Source of the DNA: Stagnihabitans sp043721775 | GTDB lineage: Bacteria; Pseudomonadota; Alphaproteobacteria; Rhodobacterales; Rhodobacteraceae | DNA length: 5,771 nt | Assembly (NCBI GenBank): GCA_043721775.1 | Contig: JAYSQA010000251.1 | Span: forward strand, 1 to 5,771 | Reading direction: 5' to 3' | Shown: piece after piece, positions 1 to 5,202 of the stretch | Layout: each line of letters begins with the position of its first letter | Numbering within the stretch: the stretch's first letter is position 1 | The notes under the pieces: generated by a model | Databases searched by the model: none | Told to the model about the DNA's origin: nothing | What the model saw: the letters and a program-made list of their open reading frames with translations, nothing else | Program-made: the position numbers and the translations under genes

Positions 1-99
1 ACCAACTCCGCGCCAGACCCCGTTGCACAACCCGCCTGCAAGGGCAAAACTGAAACCCGGAGTCTCGCTCAGGTCGGATAGAACTTGGGGGCAACGTCA

Positions 100-171
100 C
101 TGAAACGCTACATCGTCCGCGAAATCTTCAGGCATCTTTGCCGACCAGAAACATTGGAATCCCAGTATTGA
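100..171 (+). pseudogene. C-terminal remnant of an IS110-type transposase (probable)
   Basis: Frame 1 from about position 100 reads LKRYIVREIFRHL and then about ten more residues to a TGA at 169-171. The pattern LKRY-I-(A/V)-RE-(I/V)-(Y/F) is what I know from the extreme C-terminus of IS110-family transposases. The same frame has a TAG at 79-81, and no upstream frame in 1-99 gives recognisable transposase sequence, so this is at best a fragment, either decayed or cut at a junction near position 90-100. IS110 elements lack terminal inverted repeats, so no element end can be drawn. The identification rests on about 13 residues and is tentative. Confidence 0.4.
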
Positions 172-211
172 CAAATAATAGGAGCTTCACAAGGTGGGTG
201 TTCAGGCTGCG

Positions 212-219
212 TGTAATAT
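212..219 (+). promoter_or_regulatory. Possible -10 element of the TetR-remnant gene
   Basis: TAATAT at 214-219, preceded directly by TG, is the best -10-like hexamer upstream of the regulator remnant, about 110 bp before its start codon. There is no good -35 at 16-18 bp. A perfect TTGACA at 168-173 lies 40 bp upstream, too far to pair with it, and has no -10 at its own correct spacing. This is a weak prediction. Confidence 0.2.
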
Positions 220-239
220 AGCAGAAACTGATTTTGGAA

Positions 240-302
240 ATCGGTCAACGAACATGGAGCGCATACTGTTCTGATCCGGACATCTTGACCGATCTGTCCG
301 GA
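240..302. promoter_or_regulatory. Two interlocking inverted repeats, candidate regulator operator
   Basis: Two perfect inverted repeats lie just upstream of the TetR-type start codon. The first pairs ATCGGTCAA (240-248) with TTGACCGAT (285-293), 9 bp arms with a 36-bp spacer. The second pairs TCCGGACA (275-282) with TGTCCGGA (295-302), 8 bp arms with a 12-bp spacer. The right arm of the first sits inside the spacer of the second. TetR-family repressors usually bind palindromes in their own upstream region, so the second repeat is a reasonable autoregulatory operator. That role is inference; the symmetry itself is read directly. Confidence 0.4.
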
Positions 303-327
303 AAAGACCGCAGACCAAGAGGCTGCC

Positions 328-696
328 ATGGACCGACGCATCGCGCGAACGAGGAAAATCATGCAAGAGGCGCTGTCTGCGTTTACCTTGAAACTGGGCT
401 ACGGGGTGGTGACCATCAAGCAGATCTGCGATGCGGCGTATGTCAGACGATCTACCTTTTATGCCCATTTCACCAACAAGGATGATCTCAATCGCTCGGG
501 CTTGGCTCCCCTGCGTCATCACCCCGATGACGCCCAGACCATTGACTGTGGCAGCATCCGCTGCGGTTGCAGCCACAATCACTTCCGGGCGGCCATCGGT
601 ATCGCTCGCCGATCGCGTCCTACTCATCCCGGCCGATCCGGCGCGACATTTCCTGGTTTCAGATCGCACGCCCTGACGACAGGAACATTGCCATGA
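328..696 (+). pseudogene. Truncated TetR/AcrR-family regulator, fused to unrelated sequence
   Basis: Residues 1-54 are a typical TetR N-terminal DNA-binding domain: a basic start (MDRRIARTRKIMQEAL), a helix-turn-helix around residues 29-48 with the words TIKQICDAA and RSTFYAHF, then NKDDL. The family is usually 190-220 residues long; this frame stops after 122. From residue 55 (near nt 490) the protein ceases to look like TetR and becomes rich in Arg, Ser, Pro, Gly and His, as expected of a wrong-frame readthrough, so the ligand-binding and dimerisation domain is missing. ATG 328 is supported by AGAGG at 318-322. The TGA overlaps the next gene's ATG (ATGA at 693-696), which could give translational coupling even for the remnant. 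I infer a deletion or recombination junction near 487-500. A product without the C-terminal domain should not dimerise normally and is probably non-functional. Confidence 0.75.
497..676 (+). pseudogene. Unassigned reading-frame tail after the TetR junction
   Basis: After the point where the TetR protein stops making sense, frame 2 reads as a more protein-like sequence to the TGA at 674-676, ending in LADRVLLIPADPARHFLVS and a few further residues. It has no start codon or ribosome binding site of its own after the junction, so if real it is the 3' end of a gene whose 5' part was lost when it was joined to the regulator. It ends 16 bp before the ATG of the next membrane-protein gene, consistent with an original operon partner. 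I do not recognise the family. The antisense strand here is also open, so coding status is uncertain. Confidence 0.3.
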
Positions 697-1151
697 CCCA
701 AGCGTTCCTGCCGCGAAGCTGGCTTGTCGCATTCTGTCGCTACATGCTGGTGATCGCGATCGGAAATCTGGTCTGGGAGGCGATCCAGTTGCCGCTTTAC
801 ACGATCTGGGTTGCGGGGTCATGGTCGCAAATAGGCTTCGCATTGGGGCACTGCACACAGGGTGACGTGCTGATCGGGGCTGGGGTGCTGTTAGGAGCGT
901 TGATGCTTTGCCGCATGCCGAAATGGCCGATAAGCGGGCATCGGCGGGTGGCCGCTGCAACAGTGATCCTCGCAGTGATCTATACCATCTTCAGCGAATG
1001 GCTGAATGTCGAAGTTCGCCACTCCTGGGCCTATCGGGACATCATGCCGACATTGCCTTGGCTTGGCACCGGGCTGGCGCCTGTTCTGCAATGGATCGTC
1101 GTACCACTTTTGGCACTTCAATATGCCCAAAGCGCTAACAAAAATCGTTGA
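693..1151 (+). CDS. Small four-helix inner-membrane protein of unknown function
   Basis: This 152-residue protein has four likely membrane segments, near residues 11-28, 56-73, 85-104 and 124-143, and no signal peptide separate from the first helix. Polar and aromatic residues that stand out in or beside the helices are W28-E29, LPLYTIW at 33-39, H53, D58, SEW at 101-103, R109, SWAY at 111-114 and the PxLxTG-like stretch around 119-127. I believe similar uncharacterised proteins, with the same WE..QLPLYTIW and FSEWLN...SWAY words, occur across proteobacteria, but I cannot name a function. The start at 693 is chosen because AGGAA lies at 681-685; the open frame extends upstream without another good ribosome site. 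It follows the regulator remnant closely and faces the minus-strand copper operon. A link to copper handling rests on position only. It appears intact. Confidence 0.85.
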   Translation: MTQAFLPRSWLVAFCRYMLVIAIGNLVWEAIQLPLYTIWVAGSWSQIGFALGHCTQGDVLIGAGVLLGALMLCRMPKWPISGHRRVAAATVILAVIYTIFSEWLNVEVRHSWAYRDIMPTLPWLGTGLAPVLQWIVVPLLALQYAQSANKNR

Positions 1152-1165
1152 GGTTTAACGCTTTG
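1128..1165 (+). terminator. Possible stem-loop terminator after the membrane-protein gene
   Basis: CAAAGCGCTAA (1128-1138) pairs with TTAACGCTTTG (1155-1165) with one mismatch in 11, around a 16-nt loop that includes the stop codon at 1149-1151. It lies between two convergent genes, where a terminator is expected. There is no run of T after the stem on either strand, so intrinsic termination is unproven. Confidence 0.3.
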
Positions 1166-1320
1166 CAGGTGCCGTGCGTTGCTGGCCACCAAGGCGGAGA
1201 ACGGTCTCATCGCCGCCGAAAACACTACGACAGGTTTCGCCACGCCGTCGCGCGTCTGGACTTGGCCAAATTGCGCCGACAACGCTGGTCCCCCGGGGCC
1301 TGGCTTTGGTGCCAAAGAGC
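1152..1320. other. Convergent intergenic region with a short hairpin next to cueR
   Basis: No gene is supported in these 169 bp; the short open frames across them lack ribosome binding sites and recognisable sequence. Four bases past the cueR stop (on its strand) is a perfect inverted repeat, CTTTGG (1304-1309) with CCAAAG (1312-1317), followed by the GC-rich palindrome CCCCGGGG at 1291-1298. Neither is followed by a T-run, so they may protect the 3' end of the cop operon mRNA or mean nothing. Confidence 0.4.
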
Positions 1321-1788
1321 CTAGCGCCTTGCGTCCAATCGTTTTTCGAAGCCCTTGCCCAAGTCAGATTTCCTGCGTTTTGATACCGGTTCAGACGTGC
1401 CGTCACCGCCCAGAGAGGTCAGGATGGGGCAATCTGGCCGACTGTCACCGTGGCAGTTATGCGAGAGGTGTTCCAGCGTCGTTACCATCTCTTGCAATTC
1501 ACGCATCTTCTTTTGGAGTTCGATGACATGATCGGTGGCAATGCGTTTGACATCTGAACTGGCCCGGCTGCGGTCGCGCCACAGAAGCAGCAGATCCTCA
1601 ATCTGTTTGACGGTGAAGCCCAGATCCCTGGCGCGGCGGATAAAGCGCAGAGTCTGAATGTCATTTTCCGCGTAGATGCGGTAGCCTGAACCGGTGCGCA
1701 TGGCGGGGCTGATGAGGCCGGTTTCTTCGTAATAGCGGATCATCTTAGCCGAGATTCCGCTGGCTGCGGCGGCTTCCCCGATGTTCAT
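1321..1788 (-). CDS. cueR: Cu(I)-responsive MerR-family transcriptional regulator CueR
   Basis: This 155-residue protein has the N-terminal winged helix-turn-helix of MerR regulators (IGEAAAASGISAKMIRYYEE, then GYRIY near 35-39, RFIRRARDLGF at 48-58), followed by a long dimerisation helix (about 80-107) and a metal-binding loop. The loop reads NCHGDSRPDCPI with Cys112 and Cys120, and Ser77 precedes DVKR at 79-82. These align without gaps to E. coli CueR Cys112, Cys120 and Ser77, the signature of a monovalent-metal (Cu+/Ag+) sensor. A basic tail of about 30 residues (126-155) replaces the E. coli Cys-Cys-His-His end. Its ATG overlaps the copA stop codon by 4 bp, with AAAGG at 1798-1802 inside copA as ribosome site, so it is co-transcribed and probably translationally coupled. 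That places the activator under its own control. It bends DNA at promoters with over-long spacers to turn on transcription when copper binds. Confidence 0.95.
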   Translation of the reverse strand: MNIGEAAAASGISAKMIRYYEETGLISPAMRTGSGYRIYAENDIQTLRFIRRARDLGFTVKQIEDLLLLWRDRSRASSDVKRIATDHVIELQKKMRELQEMVTTLEHLSHNCHGDSRPDCPILTSLGGDGTSEPVSKRRKSDLGKGFEKRLDARR

Positions 1789-4274
1789 TTTACACTGCCT
1801 TTGGCTGCAAACCGTTTCAGTCGCAGGGCGTTGGACAGCACGAAGACTGACGACATCGCCATCGCCCCTGCCGCCAGCATCGGCGACAACAGTGTGCCGT
1901 TGACCGGGAAAAGTGCGCCCGCCGCCACCGGGATCAGCGCCACATTATAGGCGAAGGCCCAGAACAGGTTCTGGCGGATGTTGCGCATCGTGGCCCGGCT
2001 GATGCCCAACGCCTTGACCACTCCGCCCAGATCGCCTCCCATCAGCACCACATCGGCGGTTTCTATCGCCACATCGGTGCCGGTGCCGATTGCGATCCCG
2101 ACATCGGCCTCGGCCAGCGCTGGTGCGTCGTTGATGCCGTCGCCAACAAAAGCAACTTTGCGTCCGCCCTGCCGTAACGCCTTGATTGCGGCGACTTTGC
2201 CTTCGGGCAGCACCTCGGCCACCACTTCGTCAATGCCCAGTTCCGCGGCGATGGCTTCGGCAGTGTGGCGGTTGTCACCGGTGATCATGGCGACCTGTAG
2301 GCCAAGCCGATGCAAGGCGGCAATGGCTGCGGCGGTCGCAGGCTTGATCGGGTCGGCCACAGCGATCAGTGCCGCCAGCCTGCCATCGATGGCGGTATAA
2401 AGCGGGGTCCGCGCACGCTTGGCAAACTCGGCAGCACTGGCGTCAAAGCCCCGAATATCCACTCCGATCTGCGCCATGAAGCGGTCCGCGCCAACCTCGA
2501 CCCGCTGGCCCCCGACCGTGGCCCTGATACCGAAACCGGGGATGGCGTCAAACTCTGTCGCAGCCGCCAGAACCAGACTTTCGGCCTTGGCAGCCATCAT
2601 GATGGCAGCGGCGACCGGGTGTTCAGATCCGGCCTCGGCAGCGGCCACCAGCGCCAGAACCCCGTTGCGGGAGAAGCCCTCGGCAAGGATCAAATCGGTC
2701 AGCAGCGGACGGCCCTCGGTCAAAGTGCCGGTCTTGTCCAGCGCCACCACCGTCACCGAAGTCAGGCTTTGCAACGCCTCGCCGTTGCGGAACAAAACAC
2801 CCAGTTCGGCCGCCCTTCCGGTGCCGACCATGATCGAGGTTGGCGTCGCTAGTCCCATCGCACAGGGGCAGGCAATGATCAGCACGGCGACGGCATTGAC
2901 CAAGGCAAAGGACAACGCGGGTTGCGGCCCCCAGAGCAACCAAACTGCAAAAGTCAGCGCGGCGGCGGCCATCACCGCAGGCACAAACCACGCCGTCACC
3001 CGGTCTACCACGGCCTGAATCGGCAGCTTGGCGCCTTGCGCGCTTTCCACCATGCGGATAATCCGCGACAGCATCATGTCGGCTCCGACCTTTTCGGCCC
3101 GGTAAGTGAAAGCACCAGTTGTGTTGATGGTGCCGCCGGTCACGGCAACGCCCGCCTCTTTCAGCACCGGAACCGGCTCGCCCGAGATCATCGCTTCGTC
3201 GACATAGGACGTTCCTGTCAAAACGTTGCCGTCAACCGGAAGCCTGTCGCCGGGCCTGATCTGGATAACGTCGCCGGGCCGCACCGCCTCCAACATGACC
3301 TCGACCACCTCGGACCCGCGTAGCACACGGGCGGATTTGGCCTGAAGCCCGACCAGTCGGCTGATCGCTTCCGAGGTGCGGCCCTTGGCTTTCGCCTCCA
3401 GATAGCGGCCCATCAGGATCAGGGTGACGATCACCGAGGATGCCTCGAAATACACATTCGCGGTGCCTTGCGGCAGAAGGCCGGGCGCGAAAGTGGCCAC
3501 GACCGAATAGGCCCATGCAGCGGAGGACCCCACAACAACTAGCGAGTTCATGTCGGGCGAAAGATGCCAAAGCGCCGGAATGCCCTTGCGGTAGAACCGC
3601 AGGCCGGGACCGAATTGCACTGCGGTCGCCAAGAGAAAGTAGAAGACATACAAGGGCATATCGCCCACTGTCATGCCCAGCCACATATGCAGGCCGGGGA
3701 TCAGGTGACGCCCCATCTCCAGCAGGAAGATCGGCAGGGTCAGTGCGGCGGCAATCAGAAAGGTACGGCGCAACCGCCCCTGTTCGGCCGCGCGCGCCGC
3801 ACTTTTGTCAACGCCAGCGGCCAGAACGGCACGTGGTTCATAGCCAGCGCGGCGCACTGCGGCGTCAATGGCGGCAGCCAGGGCTGGGCTTTTGTCCAGC
3901 ACCCGGATCGTCGCGCGTTCGGTCGCCAGATTGACCGAGGCCGCAACCACCCCCGGCACCGCCGCCAGCGCCTTTTCGACCCGCCCGACGCATGAGGCGC
4001 AGGTCATGCCCTCGACCCCAAGGTCAAAGGTCTCTGGCTCCACCTCATAGCCCGCGCGGCGGATGGCAGCGACGACCGCCTCATGGACGGGCTGGCCGGC
4101 ATAGCGCACCTCGGCCCGCTCGGTCGCAAGGTTGACCGAGGCCGAAGCGACACCCTCAACCCCGGCAATCGCCTTTTCCACCCGCCCGACGCATGAGGCG
4201 CAGGTCATGCCCTCAACCGAGATGAATTCAGCTGGCCCGGAACGCGGGGAAGCGGCGAAATCTTTCATAGTCAT
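1785..4274 (-). CDS. copA: Cu(I)-exporting P1B-type ATPase CopA
   Basis: This 829-residue inner-membrane pump moves cytosolic Cu(I) to the periplasm using ATP. Two N-terminal HMA domains carry MTCASC (Cys25/Cys28 and Cys92/Cys95). Eight membrane helices follow: four between about 170 and 290, two at about 430-480, two at about 771-815. Helix six holds CPC (469-471); the last two hold YN (776-777) and MSS (807-809), which together mark the Cu(I) subclass. The actuator loop has SGEP (364-367), the phosphorylation site is DKTGT with Asp513, the nucleotide-binding domain has HP (552-553), and the hinge has TGD (665-667) and GDGINDAP (711-718). All catalytic residues are present and the length is normal for a two-HMA enzyme. 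The ATG at 4274 has only a weak GAAAG ribosome site; codon 3 is also ATG and could be used. It lies between copZ and cueR. Confidence 0.98.
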   Translation of the reverse strand: MTMKDFAASPRSGPAEFISVEGMTCASCVGRVEKAIAGVEGVASASVNLATERAEVRYAGQPVHEAVVAAIRRAGYEVEPETFDLGVEGMTCASCVGRVEKALAAVPGVVAASVNLATERATIRVLDKSPALAAAIDAAVRRAGYEPRAVLAAGVDKSAARAAEQGRLRRTFLIAAALTLPIFLLEMGRHLIPGLHMWLGMTVGDMPLYVFYFLLATAVQFGPGLRFYRKGIPALWHLSPDMNSLVVVGSSAAWAYSVVATFAPGLLPQGTANVYFEASSVIVTLILMGRYLEAKAKGRTSEAISRLVGLQAKSARVLRGSEVVEVMLEAVRPGDVIQIRPGDRLPVDGNVLTGTSYVDEAMISGEPVPVLKEAGVAVTGGTINTTGAFTYRAEKVGADMMLSRIIRMVESAQGAKLPIQAVVDRVTAWFVPAVMAAAALTFAVWLLWGPQPALSFALVNAVAVLIIACPCAMGLATPTSIMVGTGRAAELGVLFRNGEALQSLTSVTVVALDKTGTLTEGRPLLTDLILAEGFSRNGVLALVAAAEAGSEHPVAAAIMMAAKAESLVLAAATEFDAIPGFGIRATVGGQRVEVGADRFMAQIGVDIRGFDASAAEFAKRARTPLYTAIDGRLAALIAVADPIKPATAAAIAALHRLGLQVAMITGDNRHTAEAIAAELGIDEVVAEVLPEGKVAAIKALRQGGRKVAFVGDGINDAPALAEADVGIAIGTGTDVAIETADVVLMGGDLGGVVKALGISRATMRNIRQNLFWAFAYNVALIPVAAGALFPVNGTLLSPMLAAGAMAMSSVFVLSNALRLKRFAAKGSVK
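3970..4214 (-). repeat. Near-identical DNA repeat encoding the two HMA metal-binding loops of copA
   Basis: The segment 3970-4013 recurs at 4171-4214 with one mismatch in 44 bp, including 35 identical bases (3979-4013 and 4180-4214). A second pair, 3920-3943 and 4121-4144, differs at 2 of 24 positions. All copies are offset by exactly 201 bp, or 67 codons, so this is an in-frame tandem duplication of the HMA domain. Conservation at third codon positions is higher than protein constraint alone would require. Confidence 0.9.
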
Positions 4275-4335
4275 CGTCTTTCAAAGGGGAACCACCTTCC
4301 GACCCGATCCGGGGCATGGCGGCATTTTAGCAGGA

Positions 4336-4359
4336 GGGGCCGCTGGCGATTGCGGCCCC
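4336..4359 (-). other. Strong hairpin between copZ and copA
   Basis: GGGGCCGC (4336-4343) and GCGGCCCC (4352-4359) form a perfect 8-bp all-GC stem with an 8-nt loop, in the 103-bp gap between the copZ stop and the copA start. No T-run follows on the minus strand, so it is not a standard intrinsic terminator. Within a polycistronic message it could protect the 3' end of a copZ segment or limit readthrough, giving more chaperone than pump. That role is inference. Confidence 0.55.
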
Positions 4360-4377
4360 GGGTTCTTGTGCGGCGGG

Positions 4378-4569
4378 TCAGGCCGGAGTGAACCCGGCCT
4401 CGACAACCGCCTTCTTCACAGCGTCCGCGCTGGCGCTGGTTTTGACCTGCACCTTATGGGTTGCAACGTCGATCACCAGTTCGGCGGTAGGATCAACCGA
4501 TTTGATGGCAGCCGTCACGCCACGGGCGCAGCCGCCGCAGGTCATGTCGGGAATGGTCAGGTCAAGCAT
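4378..4569 (-). CDS. copZ: Copper chaperone CopZ (HMA domain protein)
   Basis: This 63-residue protein is a single heavy-metal-associated domain, the usual size for CopZ. The metal loop is MTCGGC with Cys11 and Cys14 binding one Cu(I), just after the first beta strand (LDLTIPDM). It then follows the usual beta-alpha-beta-beta-alpha-beta order, ending in VVEAGFTPA. It is a cytosolic carrier that binds Cu(I) and passes it to CopA's HMA domains, or to CueR. The start is supported by AAAGGA at 4577-4582, 7 nt from the ATG. It is the first gene of the copZ-copA-cueR unit, 103 bp upstream of copA. In contrast to E. coli, where a CopZ-like product arises by frameshifting in copA, the chaperone here has its own gene. 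An alternative is a generic HMA protein for another soft metal, but the context argues for copper. Confidence 0.93.
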   Translation of the reverse strand: MLDLTIPDMTCGGCARGVTAAIKSVDPTAELVIDVATHKVQVKTSASADAVKKAVVEAGFTPA

Positions 4570-4612
4570 GGGTCAGTCCTTTCAGACAATCCGGCAAAAG
4601 CGCCATTGTTGT

Positions 4613-4643
4613 CAGATGGGGCTTCCCATCATGTCAAGGTCAA
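4613..4643 (-). promoter_or_regulatory. Probable CueR-controlled promoter of copZ-copA-cueR
   Basis: On the minus strand, TTGACC (4638-4643) is a -35 of the type found in MerR/CueR-controlled copper promoters. Directly after it lies an imperfect dyad, CTTCCCAT (4622-4629) and ATGTCAAG (4631-4638) around one central base, with 6 of 8 paired positions symmetric. A 19-bp spacer, characteristic of MerR-family promoters, puts the -10 at 4613-4618 (CATCTG on the minus strand), a poor match. Transcription would start near 4606, leaving about 37 nt to the copZ ATG. The position upstream of an operon that encodes CueR supports the call; the weak -10 is the main doubt. Confidence 0.6.
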
Positions 4644-4725
4644 GGGGCAAGGCCGCGATCCTTTGAAATTCCTCGGATGCTGCCGCGACGACTTGCCGCA
4701 ACCTTGCGATCAAGCCAAGCGCGAC

Positions 4726-4754
4726 TTGACCTGGGCCGTTGGAAACACTACCTT
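4726..4754 (+). promoter_or_regulatory. Candidate divergent promoter for the secreted protein and oxidase
   Basis: TTGACC (4726-4731) and TACCTT (4749-4754) are separated by 17 bp. The right part, TGGAA then four bases then the -10, matches the arrangement I recall for E. coli copA, but the -35 is 2 bp closer than the 19 bp usual for CueR promoters. The inferred start of transcription would fall at or within a base or two of the ATG at 4761, implying a leaderless message. Both divergent promoters share CTTGACCT. The prediction is moderate to weak. Confidence 0.4.
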
Positions 4755-4760
4755 CCGGGT

Positions 4761-5141
4761 ATGACAAATCCGCGTCCCATCCCGATTTGGTCACACGCGG
4801 TGCGCGTTGTGCTGGTGCTGGCGCTTCTGGCCATAGCCCCGCTGTATGAGGCGGCGCATGCGATGCCAACTGCGGCAGCGATGTCAGCTACAATGCCAGA
4901 CATGACGGCGCAAACCGGGGTTGCCGAGCCGATGGCGGATGGCAAGGGCACCTCGCACAAGGCCCATGATGCCGCCTGCCGGATTTTGTGCTTTGGCTGG
5001 GTGGTAAGTTCGGTGCCAACCCGCCCTGAAGGGCTGGTCACCAAATTGACCCTTGTCTTGACCCCCACTGTCATTGCTTTACCGGAGAGCATAACCTCCG
5101 CACCCAACGACCACCCGCCAAAACGCGCCCGCTTCGTCTGA
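4761..5141 (+). CDS. Small secreted protein with Met, His and Cys residues, copper-locus associated
   Basis: This 126-residue protein begins with a basic segment and a hydrophobic stretch (about residues 14-30) ending in AAHA, a good signal peptidase I site at 34/35, so it is probably periplasmic. The mature part opens with a Met-rich stretch (Met35, 41, 45, 48, 58), then His66, His69 and a Cys73-x3-Cys77 pair in AACRILCFGW, and a polar, proline-containing C-terminus (DHPPKRARFV). Methionine, histidine and cysteine at this density suit copper binding, but no binding site is proven. It somewhat resembles short uncharacterised DUF2946-like proteins near copper genes; I am not sure it belongs there. 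I chose ATG 4761 because the signal peptide starts there; an in-frame ATG at 4677 would add an Arg-rich segment before it. No ribosome site precedes 4761. It stands 61 bp before the multicopper oxidase, likely in one operon. Confidence 0.8.
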   Translation: MTNPRPIPIWSHAVRVVLVLALLAIAPLYEAAHAMPTAAAMSATMPDMTAQTGVAEPMADGKGTSHKAHDAACRILCFGWVVSSVPTRPEGLVTKLTLVLTPTVIALPESITSAPNDHPPKRARFV

Positions 5142-5147
5142 GACAAT

Positions 5148-5189
5148 GCCGTATCTACGGCTTTTCCCAACATCGCGCCCGCACGGGCG
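5148..5189 (+). other. Two hairpins in the leader of the multicopper oxidase gene
   Basis: GCCGTA (5148-5153) and TACGGC (5156-5161) form a 5-6 bp stem followed by TTTT at 5162-5165, a short terminator-like structure. A second perfect repeat, CGCCCG (5176-5181) and CGGGCG (5184-5189), lies just before the ribosome site GGAG at 5193-5196. The first could be a weak partial terminator between the two genes; the second might affect translation of the oxidase. With only four T and a tiny loop, strong termination is unlikely. Confidence 0.4.
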
Positions 5190-5202
5190 AACGGAGCATC
5201 CC

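Noticed and set aside
168..196. Promoter based on the perfect TTGACA at 168-173
   Set aside because: No -10-like sequence occurs 16-18 bp downstream (aaggtg region), and the hexamer overlaps the stop codon of the transposase-like frame.
202..960. Long open frame on the minus strand across the TetR remnant and the membrane-protein gene
   Set aside because: It is antisense to two better-supported genes, lacks a ribosome binding site and has no recognisable domain; its openness follows from GC-rich codon bias.
1179..1526. Plus-strand open frame in the convergent gap running into cueR
   Set aside because: It has no ribosome site or known domain, and most of it is antisense to cueR.
1978..3934. 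Several plus-strand open frames inside copA
   Set aside because: All are antisense to catalytic parts of a complete P-type ATPase and show low-complexity Ala/Ser/Thr/Pro or Arg-rich composition.
4703..4714. CTTG-CGAT-CAAG dyad in the divergent promoter region
   Set aside because: The arms are only 4 bp and it is not positioned between a -35 and -10; likely chance.
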